Assembly: GCA_963764205.1 (NCBI GenBank)
Contig: CAVXRN010000006.1
Location: 1,364,001 to 1,428,000 of the forward strand
Length of the DNA stretch: 64,000 nucleotides
Direction of reading: 5' to 3'
From: Chersky-840 sp963764205
Lineage (GTDB): Bacteria > Actinomycetota > Acidimicrobiia > Acidimicrobiales > UBA8190
In this document: positions 1-8,354 of the stretch, one piece after another
Position numbering within the stretch: the first letter of the stretch is position 1
How the letters are laid out: every line of letters begins with the position of its first letter
Translations under genes and position numbers: made by a program
The notes under the pieces: model-generated
Databases searched by the model: none
The model's input: the letters and a program-made list of their open reading frames with translations, nothing else
What the model was told of the DNA's origin: nothing

Positions 1-264
1 CTGTCGGGGCTCTACTACCCGATCAAGAACGACTCCGGCCTGGCCCAGTTCTCCAGGTACTTCCCGGTCCGGCACATGATCAACGCCACGGTCGCCCCGT
101 TCCTCGCCCACAGCGCCAGCCAGGCGTGGTCGTGGGCCGACATCCGCGTCATGGCCTTCTGGGCGGTGGGCGGGATCCTCATCTCCCTGCGCCGCTGGAG
201 CTGGGCCCCGCGCCGGAGTGATCCGGGGCGCAAGCGGCACGATCGCTCCGCCCGCCAGGGCTGA
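1..264 (+). CDS. ABC-2 type transporter permease, C-terminal part
   Basis: Only the last 87 codons are in the window; the frame is open from base 1, so the start lies upstream. The piece contains the segment RHMINATVAPF, then a hydrophobic stretch (VMAFWAVGGILISL) and a strongly basic tail ending in TGA. A final membrane helix with a basic cytoplasmic tail is typical of ABC-2 family exporter permeases, which form the membrane channel of drug or polysaccharide exporters. The family call is inference from a short fragment; another polytopic membrane protein is possible. It converges on the lipoprotein gene downstream. Confidence 0.5.
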   Translation: MSGLYYPIKNDSGLAQFSRYFPVRHMINATVAPFLAHSASQAWSWADIRVMAFWAVGGILISLRRWSWAPRRSDPGRKRHDRSARQG

Positions 265-290
265 ACCAGCCGGCTCGGGCTGACGGGGGA

Positions 291-326
291 CGCCCACGCC
301 GACGCCGACGCCCACGCCGACGCCGA
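291..326. repeat. 18-bp tandem repeat, two perfect copies
   Basis: Two perfect copies of the unit CGCCCACGCCGACGCCGA lie between the convergent ends of the ABC permease and the lipoprotein gene, directly after the lipoprotein stop codon on the minus strand. The unit is itself built from 6-bp steps. No function is evident. Confidence 0.8.
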
Positions 327-328
327 CG

Positions 329-2467
329 TCACACCGGGTGCGCCAAGGTCACGGTGACCGTCGTGACGGAGGGCGCCAGCGTGACGGTGCCGGACTGGTC
401 GTCGACGGTGCCCGCGCTCGTCGCCGCGATGTTGCCCACGAAGGCGGGGAGCTCGAACAGGACCGGGCCCGAGGGAAGGTCCCCGTCGAGCGCCAGCGTG
501 ACCGCGGTCCCGTGGACCGAGACGGTGAAGTCGATCCGCTGCCCGTCGGTCGTGGGGAAGTTCGACGCCGCCATGCTCTGGCCGTTGCGCACCCATGCGT
601 CGGGCACGCCTCGGCCCACGATGAGCGAACCGTCGGACCGCTGGGCCGCGAGCGAGTCCAGGAGCACCTTGTTGGCGTTGGCGATGCCCCAGGCATGGGG
701 CGACGACCCTTGGCCGCCGCCGGGGTGGCTGCCGACCCATGGCACGCCCGGCTCGGGGGCGTTGGCTGATTCCCACCACGCATAAGGCCCGCTCTGGGTG
801 TGGTCGATCATGAACTCGTAGCCCAGGATGCCCTGGTCCCGGTGGTTGCGGCTCGCCAACCCCCAGCTGCCGTAGCCGGCGTTGTACCCCGACGAGTAGT
901 AGTAGGCGACGGGGTAGCCGCCGACGGTGTCGGCGGGGAGCTTGCCCGCCAGGCGGTCGAAGCCGTACGCGTAGGTGGCGTCGATGAGGTCGATGCCCGG
1001 CCCCGACAGCGCGGCGCCGAACAGCGCGCCGTCCCAGGCCCACCGCCCGAAGAGCATCGGCGCGGCCCAGTTGGCGTCCTCGGGGTTGGCGCACCGGTTG
1101 GCCGAGTTGGGCTCCACCATGGAGCACGGCAGGTAACCGAGGTGGTACTTGCCGATGGTGGCGTCGAGGGTGGTATTGGTCGCGCCCAGCAGGCTGTCGT
1201 ACTGCTGCGTGGCCCACGTCACCTCCGGTGTGTCCCCCAGGCTCTGGGCCAGGTAGCGATAGGCGACCAGTCCCATGAGGGCCTCGTAGTCGTCGATGGT
1301 CCACAGCCCGTCGGTGTCGATGTCGTCGGTCTCCCGCATGATCCCGCCCGGGCCCGTGCGGTCCGCCGCGATGCGGTGGGCGGCGTCCTCGATGCTCGGC
1401 TCGGTGGCCCCGGTGGGCCCCTCGGTCGAGAAGTTGGCCCGGACGAAACCGATGTCGCCGGTCTTGAGCAGGTACACGGCCCAGGGCCAGGCGTAGGTCC
1501 ACAAGCCGTCCTCGTACTGCAGCTGCGACCCCACCACGCTGCGGGCGTCGAGCAGCAGGGCGTGGGCATCGGCGAAGTCCCCCTGGGTGAAGAGGTTGGC
1601 GAGGATCCCCACCACGTCGTGGCTGTACTCGGACTGGTAGTTGTTCACGCCCGTGTTGAGGTGGTTCGCGCTTCGGGCGATCTGGGTGTAGATGAAACCG
1701 CTGCGGTACGCGTCGACCAGCCGGTCGTCGGGGAGTCGGAGCTGGGTGATCGTCGCCAGCTGCGCGTTCCAGAACGCCCGCATGTGGGCCAGGTGCTGGT
1801 CGAAGCCGCCGGCGTGGGCGAGCGACGTACCCGACGGCCAGGGGTAGGGCTGGCCGAAGCGGTCGACGGCGACGACGTAGTCGTGGTCGACCGTCGTGTG
1901 CGCCCCGACCTCGAGGGGTGCGGTGTCGAGTGCCACGAGCCCGGCCGACGGTCGGGGGTCGACGCGCAACGCCCGGGTGGTCGGATTGTGGACCGAGACC
2001 CGGCTGTAGACCGCCACGTAGGCGCGGCCGCCGATCATCACCTCGTCTCCGAAGTTGGTGATCGACACATCGGTCCCGGCACGGTGAAACGCCGTCACCA
2101 AGGCGGGCAGGTAGCCGTCGAGGTTGGTCCACGTCGTGGCGCTGTCGTCGTAGACACCGAAGCCGTAGGTCCTGTTCACGTCGCCTTGCACGTAGAAGCT
2201 GCCGCCCAGACAGGCCACGACCCCCTCACCGTTGCCCTCCCAGCCGATGGCCGAGGCGTCGGCGAACGTGCCCTGGACGGCCTCGTTGGGACCGGGGCGA
2301 CACGTGTAGGGCGCGCCGGGAGCCGCCATCGGCACAGCCGTGGTGGGGGTGTTCGGGTAGGTGGTCGGGTTCGGCGTCCCCGGTCCGCACGCCGAGACGA
2401 GGAGCGTCAGCCCGGCGACCACGCCCGCCGCTCCCACCCGCCGGCGAGTGGGAGCGAACACGCGCAC
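329..2467 (-). CDS. Secreted lipoprotein, six-hairpin glycosidase-like
   Basis: A 712-residue protein with a type II signal peptide: basic start, hydrophobic core and lipobox LVSAC with the lipidated Cys at residue 27, followed by a Pro/Thr-rich linker. It is therefore expected on the outer face of the membrane. The long middle region has repeated aromatic and acidic patches (YAWPWAVYLL, GRWAWDGALFGAAL, AWWESANAP) like alpha/alpha-barrel glycosidases of the trehalase/rhamnosidase type, and a beta-rich C-terminus. A carbohydrate-active role is inferred; the substrate is unknown. The start lies 10 bp after the ABC permease stop on the same strand, so it may be the last gene of the exporter operon. 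Confidence 0.6.
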   Translation of the reverse strand: MRVFAPTRRRVGAAGVVAGLTLLVSACGPGTPNPTTYPNTPTTAVPMAAPGAPYTCRPGPNEAVQGTFADASAIGWEGNGEGVVACLGGSFYVQGDVNRTYGFGVYDDSATTWTNLDGYLPALVTAFHRAGTDVSITNFGDEVMIGGRAYVAVYSRVSVHNPTTRALRVDPRPSAGLVALDTAPLEVGAHTTVDHDYVVAVDRFGQPYPWPSGTSLAHAGGFDQHLAHMRAFWNAQLATITQLRLPDDRLVDAYRSGFIYTQIARSANHLNTGVNNYQSEYSHDVVGILANLFTQGDFADAHALLLDARSVVGSQLQYEDGLWTYAWPWAVYLLKTGDIGFVRANFSTEGPTGATEPSIEDAAHRIAADRTGPGGIMRETDDIDTDGLWTIDDYEALMGLVAYRYLAQSLGDTPEVTWATQQYDSLLGATNTTLDATIGKYHLGYLPCSMVEPNSANRCANPEDANWAAPMLFGRWAWDGALFGAALSGPGIDLIDATYAYGFDRLAGKLPADTVGGYPVAYYYSSGYNAGYGSWGLASRNHRDQGILGYEFMIDHTQSGPYAWWESANAPEPGVPWVGSHPGGGQGSSPHAWGIANANKVLLDSLAAQRSDGSLIVGRGVPDAWVRNGQSMAASNFPTTDGQRIDFTVSVHGTAVTLALDGDLPSGPVLFELPAFVGNIAATSAGTVDDQSGTVTLAPSVTTVTVTLAHPV

Positions 2468-2477
2468 GACCAGGGAC

Positions 2478-3371
2478 TCAGGCGAGGACGCGGCGGCGGA
2501 AGTTACGGAGGCCGATCCAGAGGAACACGGTGCAGAACCCGATCAGCACGGGGTAGATGACGTAGAGGTGCATGTGCTCGGCGTTGGTGAACGCGGCTCG
2601 CATCCCCTCGTTCACGTAGATGAGCGGGTTGATGAGCACGATCGTCTGCAGCCAGTGCCAGCTCCCCGCCTTCACGGGGACGAGGCGGGTCCACTGGTAG
2701 TAGGTGCCACCGAGGAAGGTGATGGGCAGGACGACGAAGCCGAACATCAGTCCGATGTTGCGGGGCTCGAAACTGGTACCGAGCACGAGGCCGAGCGCGG
2801 CCATGGTCACACACGAGATCGGGACCAACGTCAAGATGATCCACCAGTGCAGGTTGATCTGCGCCTCGACGCCCGCGGCGTGCACCACCGATGCGATGGG
2901 GAGGACGATGGCGGCGGAGATCACGCCTTGCATCGCCCCCGACAGGACCTTCGCCATCGCCACCAACCAGATGGGACACGGCGCCTGGACCCGGTCCTCG
3001 ATCTCGCGGGTGAACCCGAATTCCTGGGACATCTGCAGGGCCACGGCCTGGACGCCCTGGAACATGATCGAGATTCCCACCACTCCCGGGACGAGCACCG
3101 TGGCGAACGCCGACGACGCCGCGCTGGATCCCTGGCCACTACCACCCCCGACGGCCTGTCCGATCTTGGGGAACACATAGAGGAACACGAAGCACAAAAG
3201 AAACGGTTGCACGACCACGCGGATGACGAACTCGATCTTGTGCTTCCACAACACCACCAAGTCGCGCAGGATCAGGGCCCGCAGCGCGGTGCGGCTGGCC
3301 GACGCGGCCGAACGGGTCGGCTTCGTGGTGATGGGGGAGTGGCCCGCAGGTCTGGGCATGGTCGTCGTCAT
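2478..3371 (-). CDS. ABC-2 type exporter permease (DrrB-like)
   Basis: A 297-residue integral membrane protein with about six hydrophobic segments (for example VVVQPFLLCFVFLYVF, IGLMFGFVVLPITFLGG) and the short cytoplasmic N-terminus usual for DrrB-type permeases. The segment after the fourth helix, LPITFLGGTYY, matches the ABC-2 signature region. Its start codon overlaps the stop of the ATPase gene in a TGATG arrangement, indicating translational coupling. Together the two should form an exporter for hydrophobic drugs or lipids; the substrate cannot be told from the sequence. Confidence 0.9.
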   Translation of the reverse strand: MTTTMPRPAGHSPITTKPTRSAASASRTALRALILRDLVVLWKHKIEFVIRVVVQPFLLCFVFLYVFPKIGQAVGGGSGQGSSAASSAFATVLVPGVVGISIMFQGVQAVALQMSQEFGFTREIEDRVQAPCPIWLVAMAKVLSGAMQGVISAAIVLPIASVVHAAGVEAQINLHWWIILTLVPISCVTMAALGLVLGTSFEPRNIGLMFGFVVLPITFLGGTYYQWTRLVPVKAGSWHWLQTIVLINPLIYVNEGMRAAFTNAEHMHLYVIYPVLIGFCTVFLWIGLRNFRRRVLA

Positions 3372-4360
3372 CAGTCGCGCAGCTCCCTGCCGGTGAGGTT
3401 GATGAACACGGTCTCGAGCGTGGGCTCGGCCACCGACAGGTCGGCGACCTCGAAACCGCCGCTCTCGGCTGCGGCCACGAGCCGAGGGAGGAGCCGGTTC
3501 CTGCCCCGCACGTGCAACTCGAGACCGGCGTCGGTGGGTCGGACGCGGCTGATCTCGACGATCTCGCCTTGGAGCACCTCGGCCAGACGTTGCTGGTCGC
3601 CCGACGCCTTGACCGTGACCACGGTGTCGGCGCCCACGCCTTCCTTAAGGCGAGCGGGAGTGTCGAGCGCCAGGATCTTGCCGTGGTCCATGATGGCCAC
3701 CCGGCCACAGAGCTGGTCGGCTTCCTCCATGTAGTGCGTGGTCAGCACGATGGTCTGCCCATCGGCGTTCAGCTCCCGCAGGATGTCCCACAGCACGAGA
3801 CGGCTCTGCGGGTCGAGTCCCGCCGTGGGCTCGTCCATGAACAGCACCGCGGGCTTGTGGAAGATGCACCGTGCCACCATGAGTCGCTGGGCCATGCCTC
3901 CCGACAGCGCGTAGACCGACGCCTTGGCCCACTTCGACAGCTGGAACCTCTCCAGGAGCTCGTCGGAGGTCCGGCGCGACTCCGCCGCGCCGATGCCGAA
4001 CAGTCGACCGTGGAAGTACAGGTTCTCCCACACGTTGAGTTGCCGGTCGAGGGTGTTGGTTTGTGACACCACTCCGACCAACTGCTTGGCCAGCGCAGGA
4101 TGAGCGACCACGTCGATGTCCCCGATGAGCGCCTGGCCCGACGTGGGGATGACCCGAGTGGTGAGGATCCCCGCCGTGGTCGTCTTGCCGGCACCGTTGG
4201 GACCGAGGAGCCCGAAGATCTCTCCGACGCCGACCGAAAGGGTGAGCTCGTCGACGGCACGGAAGTCGGTGCCGGCGTAGACCTTCGTGAGGTCGATAGT
4301 GCGGACGATCCCGTCGCTGGCGTGCAGCTCCGATTGGGCGTCGACGATGGTTGCGGTCAT
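3371..4360 (-). CDS. ABC transporter ATP-binding protein (DrrA-like)
   Basis: A 329-residue ATPase with all core motifs: Walker A GPNGAGKTT at residues 53-61, Q-loop Gln near residue 100, signature LSGGMAQR at 152-159, Walker B LFMDEPTAGLD at 173-183 and the H-loop His in TTHYMEEAD near 209. The C-terminal extension ending in TLETVFINLTGRELRD is typical of daunorubicin-resistance-type ATPases. It energises export through the permease encoded next to it, with which it overlaps by one base. A MerR regulator gene ends 33 bp upstream, so regulation by that protein is likely. Confidence 0.93.
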   Translation of the reverse strand: MTATIVDAQSELHASDGIVRTIDLTKVYAGTDFRAVDELTLSVGVGEIFGLLGPNGAGKTTTAGILTTRVIPTSGQALIGDIDVVAHPALAKQLVGVVSQTNTLDRQLNVWENLYFHGRLFGIGAAESRRTSDELLERFQLSKWAKASVYALSGGMAQRLMVARCIFHKPAVLFMDEPTAGLDPQSRLVLWDILRELNADGQTIVLTTHYMEEADQLCGRVAIMDHGKILALDTPARLKEGVGADTVVTVKASGDQQRLAEVLQGEIVEISRVRPTDAGLELHVRGRNRLLPRLVAAAESGGFEVADLSVAEPTLETVFINLTGRELRD

Positions 4361-4393
4361 GGAGGCTCGGTCGTCCAGGCTAGCGATTGCCGG

Positions 4394-4849
4394 TCATCGA
4401 CGTTGACTGGTGGCGTGCTCGATCTCGTGGTCGAGCTCTGCGGCACGGTCGCGCATCCGTTTCGCCTTGGCCACACGCTCGTCCCGGAACGCGTTGACGC
4501 GCAGGAGCGTCTCGTCGAGGCGGGCCACGAGGTCATCGTTGGCCGCGATGGCATTGCCGAGGAGGTCGCGTTGCAGCTCGGGGCGGGCGTTCGCTTTGTA
4601 GGCGGTGCGGAGCTTGTCGAGGACGTCCTCGGTCTCGAGCACCACGCGGATCTCGGCCAGTGAGAAGCCCATGTGGGCCTGGAGCTCTCGGATGCGCTGA
4701 GCCCGCTCCACCTCGGACCCGGCGTAGACGCGCTCGCTGCCGTGGCGCTGCTCGCTCGGCGCCAGCAGGCCGATCTCCTCCCAATAGCGCAGGGTGCGGG
4801 TCGTCACGCCGCACAGTCGCGCCACCTCGCCGATGCGCAGCGTGCTCAT
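4394..4849 (-). CDS. MerR family transcriptional regulator
   Basis: The protein of 151 residues begins MSTLRIGEVARLCGVTTRTL, a classic MerR winged-helix start with LRYWEEIGLL directly after. I chose this ATG because it overlaps the stop of the MFS gene as ATGA, although the frame stays open further upstream. The C-terminal half is a long charged helix, presumably the dimerisation coiled coil, without an obvious metal-binding Cys set, which suggests a small-molecule-sensing MerR. It sits between MFS and ABC exporters and probably controls this efflux operon. Confidence 0.9.
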   Translation of the reverse strand: MSTLRIGEVARLCGVTTRTLRYWEEIGLLAPSEQRHGSERVYAGSEVERAQRIRELQAHMGFSLAEIRVVLETEDVLDKLRTAYKANARPELQRDLLGNAIAANDDLVARLDETLLRVNAFRDERVAKAKRMRDRAAELDHEIEHATSQRR

Positions 4850-6621
4850 CGTGTGGCCTCGGTCTGCAGGATAGGCACGGGGACCACGGACTCCCGATCG
4901 TCGTCCACGACCTGGGCCGACACCGCGGGTGTCTCGGGCTCGGTGTAGACGTACTTCCCGCCCCGCAACCATGACGCCGCCGCCGCCACGAGGCACGCCG
5001 CGATGGCGAAGTCGAATGCCGCGTGCAGCCCCTGTCGGAAGGGCGCGGCGATGAGGTTGGGGAAGAAGCTGCGACCGGTGATGACGGCGCGGTGTCCGGC
5101 GGGGAGCTGCGCCAGCACGGAGCTGCCCAGCAGGTGCTGCATGGGGTTGTACCCCAAGAAGGCGGCGAAGAGCGTCGACACCGGGGGGAGGTGCGCCACG
5201 TTGTCGGCGACGTCACTCGGCACGCCCTGGGCCACGAGGCCGTGGTACATCGCGGCGGGGAGCGAAGCCGACAGTCCCACGATCATCAGCGTGAAGAAGA
5301 TCCCGATGGACAGGACCTGGGCGGAATTCTGGAAGGTGGAGTTCATCCCCGACCCCGCCCCGCGGTGCTGCGGCGGGAGGCTGTTCATGACGCCGACCCG
5401 GTTGGGCGAGCCGAACGCACCCATGGTGAGCCCGAGTATCAACAGGATCAGCCCGAAGACCCAGTAGGAGAAATCGACGGGGAGGAGCTCGAGCGCCACG
5501 AACGACGCTGCGCACCCGATCATGCCGCCCGTGGCGAACGGGCGCGCCCCGTAGCGGTCCGAGAGTATGCCCGACAGCGGCCCCGCGATCAGGAACCCGG
5601 TGGTGAGCGGCAGCATGGCGATCCCCGCCCACAACGGTGTGCGGGCGAAGTCGAAGCCGTGCAGGGGGAGCCATATCCCTTGCAGCCAGATGATGAGCAT
5701 GAACATGAGTCCACCGCGCCCGATGGCGGCGAGGAAGCTGGCCAGCACCCCGGCGGTGAAGGCACGGATGCGGAAGAGCGGGAGCCGGAACATCGGGTCG
5801 GGCACGCGCGTCTCGATGATGGCGAAGGCGATCAGCAGGCCAACCCCGATCAACAGCTCGGCCACCACCGCCGGCGAGGTCCAGCCCATGGTGTGGCCCC
5901 CGTGCGGCTCGATGCCGTAGGTGATGCCGATCATGATCGAGATGAGGCCGAGGGCGAAAGTGAGGTTGCCGGGCCAGTCGATGTGGGCGCGGCGAGGCCG
6001 GCTCACCTCACGCAGCTGCAGGTAGCCCCACACCGTGCCGAACAGGCCGATGGGCACCGACACCAAGAAGATCAGCCGCCAATTGATCGGCGCCAGTATC
6101 CCGCCGAGGACCAGTCCGATGAAGGTGCCACTGATCGCCGCGGCCTGGTTGATGCCGAGCGCCATGCCCCGTTGGTTCTCGGGGAAGGCGTCGGTGAGGA
6201 TGGCCGACGAGTTGGCCACCAAGAAGGCGGCACCGACCCCTTGGAAGACTCGTATGACGATCAGCCACAATCCCGCCGCGGGCCCCGACAGCCACGTGAT
6301 CGTCAGCAACAGGGAGAAGAAGGTGAAGATGCCGAAACCGAGGTTGTACATCCGGACCCGCCCGTAGATGTCGCCGAGCCGTCCCAGGCTGACCACCAGG
6401 ACGCTGGTCACCACCAGAAAGCTCAGGATCATCCACAACAGGTAGAAGCTGTTGCCGGGCAGCAGCGGATCGAGCCGGATGCCCCGGAAGATGTCGGGCA
6501 GCGAGATGAGCATGATCGAGCCGTCGATCGTGGCCATGAGGATGCCCAACGTCGTGTTGGTCAGCGCGATCCACTTGTAGCGGTCACCGACCGGGCTCTG
6601 GGCTCGTTGCTTGACGTTCAC
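4846..6621 (-). CDS. MFS transporter, EmrB/QacA-type drug exporter
   Basis: A 591-residue protein with about 14 membrane segments, the size and topology of the DHA2 (EmrB/QacA) drug:H+ antiporters. MFS motif A is seen at residues 80-90 (GRLGDIYGRVR), and the acidic residue in MATIDGSIMLISLP of helix 1 fits the family. The start is GTG at 6621. The gene heads an operon with MerR and the ABC exporter. An IS1595-type transposon is inserted about 20 bp upstream of the start codon, so the native promoter now lies at least 3.6 kb away and expression may depend on the element. Confidence 0.92.
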   Translation of the reverse strand: MNVKQRAQSPVGDRYKWIALTNTTLGILMATIDGSIMLISLPDIFRGIRLDPLLPGNSFYLLWMILSFLVVTSVLVVSLGRLGDIYGRVRMYNLGFGIFTFFSLLLTITWLSGPAAGLWLIVIRVFQGVGAAFLVANSSAILTDAFPENQRGMALGINQAAAISGTFIGLVLGGILAPINWRLIFLVSVPIGLFGTVWGYLQLREVSRPRRAHIDWPGNLTFALGLISIMIGITYGIEPHGGHTMGWTSPAVVAELLIGVGLLIAFAIIETRVPDPMFRLPLFRIRAFTAGVLASFLAAIGRGGLMFMLIIWLQGIWLPLHGFDFARTPLWAGIAMLPLTTGFLIAGPLSGILSDRYGARPFATGGMIGCAASFVALELLPVDFSYWVFGLILLILGLTMGAFGSPNRVGVMNSLPPQHRGAGSGMNSTFQNSAQVLSIGIFFTLMIVGLSASLPAAMYHGLVAQGVPSDVADNVAHLPPVSTLFAAFLGYNPMQHLLGSSVLAQLPAGHRAVITGRSFFPNLIAAPFRQGLHAAFDFAIAACLVAAAASWLRGGKYVYTEPETPAVSAQVVDDDRESVVPVPILQTEATR

Positions 6622-6632
6622 GTTAACGACAC

Positions 6633-6640
6633 CCTACCCG
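6633..6640. repeat. Left target-site duplication of the IS1595 element
   Basis: The 8-bp sequence CCTACCCG directly before the left inverted repeat is repeated exactly at 10260-10267 after the right one. Eight-base duplications are usual for the IS1595 family. Confidence 0.9.
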
Positions 6641-6665
6641 GGGGACTAGTCACTTGACAAACCTT
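6641..6665. repeat. Left terminal inverted repeat (25 bp)
   Basis: Perfect inverted copy of 10235-10259. It contains the -35 hexamer TTGACA of the transposase promoter. The inner 11 bp are repeated in inverted orientation two bases further in (6667-6677), forming a palindrome that spans the promoter. Confidence 0.93.
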
Positions 6666-6682
6666 CCAAGGTTTGTCATAAT
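6654..6682 (+). promoter_or_regulatory. Transposase promoter inside the TIR with overlapping palindrome
   Basis: TTGACA (6654-6659) and CATAAT (6677-6682) are separated by exactly 17 bp. Only six bases lie between the -10 box and the ATG at 6689, so transcription should start at or beside the start codon and the mRNA would be leaderless. The spacer is the centre of a palindrome (TGACAAACCTT, 2 bp, inverted arm; 6655-6678), a likely binding site for transposase or another repressor. Confidence 0.75.
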
Positions 6683-6688
6683 TCAGAT

Positions 6689-7705
6689 ATGGCAAAGGCC
6701 CAGTCACCAGGCGGATTCCTTGAGATCGCGAGCATCGAAACCGAGGCAGACGCCTACCGCTACATGGAGGATCTCCGGTGGCCTGAAGGCCCCGTGTGCC
6801 CCCACTGTGGCAACGACGAGAAGCACTGGTTCCTGACGCCCAAGGGAGCGGATGGGGAAACTCGCAAGACCCGCACCGGGTCGCTCTCAGCCCGCCGTGT
6901 GTGGCGCTGTGCGGAGTGCAAGCGCCAGTTCTCAGTGCTGACCGGGACCGTGTTCCACGGCTCCAAGGTGCCCCTCAAGACCTGGCTCATGGTCACCTAT
7001 GAGATGTGCGCCAACAAGAACGGGATCTCCGCTGCCGAGATCCAGCGCAAATACAAGGTCGGCAACAAGACGGCCTGGTTCATGGCCCACAGGCTCCGTG
7101 AAGGCATGAAGGTCGGCGCTCCAGATTCGATGCGAGGCACCATCGTGGCTGACGAAACGTTCATCGGTGGCAAGGTCTCGCGCATGAACAAGCAAACCCG
7201 CGAGAGGTTGACCGACCGTCGCAACGCTCCTGGCGGCCTGAAAAGCGCCACAGAGAAGACGCCCGTCGTCTCGCTCATCAATGCCGAGACGGGCGAGGTT
7301 CGCTCAGCCGTCGTGGCGAATGTCGACGGCACCAACCTTCGCAAGGTGATGTCGGAGCAGATCGACATGGCAGGCAGCGAACTCTGGACGGACGAGGGCG
7401 CGTGGTACGAGGGTCTGGGCCGAGAGTTCATCGCTCACAACACCGTCAATCATTCTGCCGACGAGTACGTCGATTACAGGACTGGCGCCAGCACCAACTT
7501 GGCCGAGAACTACTTCAGTCAGCTCAAGCGGAGCATCGACGGAACCCACCACCACATTTCTCGGGAGCACCTTCCCCGCTACCTGGCGGAATTCGATTTC
7601 CGATACTCGACCTGCAAGAAGACCGACGAGGCCCGCATGGCACGGCTCATGGGCCAGGTGGCGGGGCGGAGGCTGAGCTACAAGCGGACCAAGGGCGGTT
7701 CCTGA
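6689..7705 (+). CDS. IS1595 family transposase (ISXO2-like)
   Basis: A 338-residue transposase. The N-terminus has a zinc ribbon (CPHCGN ... WRCAECKRQFS) followed by the LTGTVFHGSKVPLKTW segment typical of the family. The ISXO2-like DDE/N domain follows: VADETFIGGK, then WTDEGAWYEG, then HNTVNHSADEY and TNLAENYFSQLKR near the end. All catalytic blocks look intact, so it should catalyse cut-and-paste or copy movement of the 3.6-kb unit by acting on the 25-bp ends. Its start codon lies right after the promoter built into the left end. Confidence 0.95.
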   Translation: MAKAQSPGGFLEIASIETEADAYRYMEDLRWPEGPVCPHCGNDEKHWFLTPKGADGETRKTRTGSLSARRVWRCAECKRQFSVLTGTVFHGSKVPLKTWLMVTYEMCANKNGISAAEIQRKYKVGNKTAWFMAHRLREGMKVGAPDSMRGTIVADETFIGGKVSRMNKQTRERLTDRRNAPGGLKSATEKTPVVSLINAETGEVRSAVVANVDGTNLRKVMSEQIDMAGSELWTDEGAWYEGLGREFIAHNTVNHSADEYVDYRTGASTNLAENYFSQLKRSIDGTHHHISREHLPRYLAEFDFRYSTCKKTDEARMARLMGQVAGRRLSYKRTKGGS

Positions 7706-7735
7706 CCTGTCACCTTGATAAGCGACACCCTAGCG

Positions 7736-7777
7736 ATTCGCGCTAAGGGCGCGGAACATCGCGCGGAAGGCGCGAAT
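7736..7777 (+). terminator. Hairpin after the transposase gene
   Basis: ATTCGCGC (7736-7743) pairs with GCGCGAAT (7770-7777), and smaller GCGC repeats can pair inside. There is no long T-run. It would separate transposase transcription from the passenger genes; this role is inference. Confidence 0.45.
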
Positions 7778-7795
7778 ACCCTGGTAGGCTTACCT

Positions 7796-7816
7796 TTTGA
7801 TGGAGGCCTTATCAAA
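7796..7816 (+). promoter_or_regulatory. Small inverted repeat upstream of the passenger gene pair
   Basis: TTTGAT (7796-7801) and ATCAAA (7811-7816) form an inverted repeat with a 9-bp spacer, 24 bp before the GTG start at 7840. Placement before a coupled toxin/antitoxin-like pair suggests an operator, but the arms are only six bases and no promoter boxes are clear. Confidence 0.35.
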
Positions 7817-7839
7817 GAGGTCGGGTAGCCTCGACATCA

Positions 7840-8112
7840 GTGGAGCAGGAGTGGGTCGGGTTTATTTACTTCGACCCTCTTGTCGTGATGAAGCTGCGAG
7901 AGAAACACGACGGCCTGACCCCACGGGAAGTACGGCAGGCTGTTAGCTGTGGGGCACATGACTCGGCTGACTGGGAGGACCATCCGGAATATGGACGCAG
8001 ATTGGTCATGCGAGGGACGCCCGCAAACGGGCGCCAGCTCATTTCCTACTTGCGTCCGCTTGATAGGACCGATGGAACGTGGGAATGTCTGACCGCGTGG
8101 AGGCTCGACTGA
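7840..8112 (+). CDS. Small passenger protein, possibly RelE/BrnT-like toxin
   Basis: A 90-residue protein starting at GTG. The pattern FDPLVVMKLREKHDGLTPRE at the start, WEDHPEYGRRLVMRGT in the middle and a C-terminal beta-strand ending in CLTAWRLD is reminiscent of small RelE/BrnT-fold RNases, which have a conserved FD near the start, a KH near residue 20, a G-R-L-V strand and an R near the C-terminus. No family match is certain. The stop overlaps the next start as TGATG, so the two genes are translated together, as in many toxin/antitoxin pairs. A simple conserved hypothetical is the alternative. Confidence 0.6.
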   Translation: MEQEWVGFIYFDPLVVMKLREKHDGLTPREVRQAVSCGAHDSADWEDHPEYGRRLVMRGTPANGRQLISYLRPLDRTDGTWECLTAWRLD

Positions 8113-8339
8113 TGGACAAGGAACTTCAGGAAGCTCTGGAGTTGACCAAGGATGACTTGCTAGCCAAGCTCGGCAACGCCACCCCAGCCAATATCGCCAG
8201 GCGACCGGTCACGGCCTACGTTGTCCAGCGGCCCCAAGTGCGGGTGATAAGGATGGCTCAACGAGCCCAGCACAAGGTCCGTACGGGTTGGTGGCTCAAC
8301 TTGACGGCGCCTATCGGTGCACATCAGCAAGCCTCGTAG
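8112..8339 (+). CDS. Small passenger protein, partner of the 7840 gene
   Basis: A 75-residue protein whose ATG overlaps the stop codon of the previous gene (TGATG), which decides the start. The N-terminal 25 residues are predicted helix (ELQEALELTKDDLLAKLG) and the rest is basic with several Arg/Gln (VVQRPQVRVIRMAQRAQHK). A helical and a basic half fit a small DNA-binding or neutralising partner, but no known antitoxin motif is seen. I do not recognise the family; function is inferred only from coupling and order. Confidence 0.55.
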   Translation: MDKELQEALELTKDDLLAKLGNATPANIARRPVTAYVVQRPQVRVIRMAQRAQHKVRTGWWLNLTAPIGAHQQAS

Positions 8340-8354
8340 CGCGATCAAAATGCG

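Noticed and set aside
15..2132. Long antisense frame of about 700 codons opposite the lipoprotein region
   Set aside because: It is Arg/Pro-rich shadow coding typical of high-GC DNA, while the overlapping frame has a signal peptide and family-like domains.
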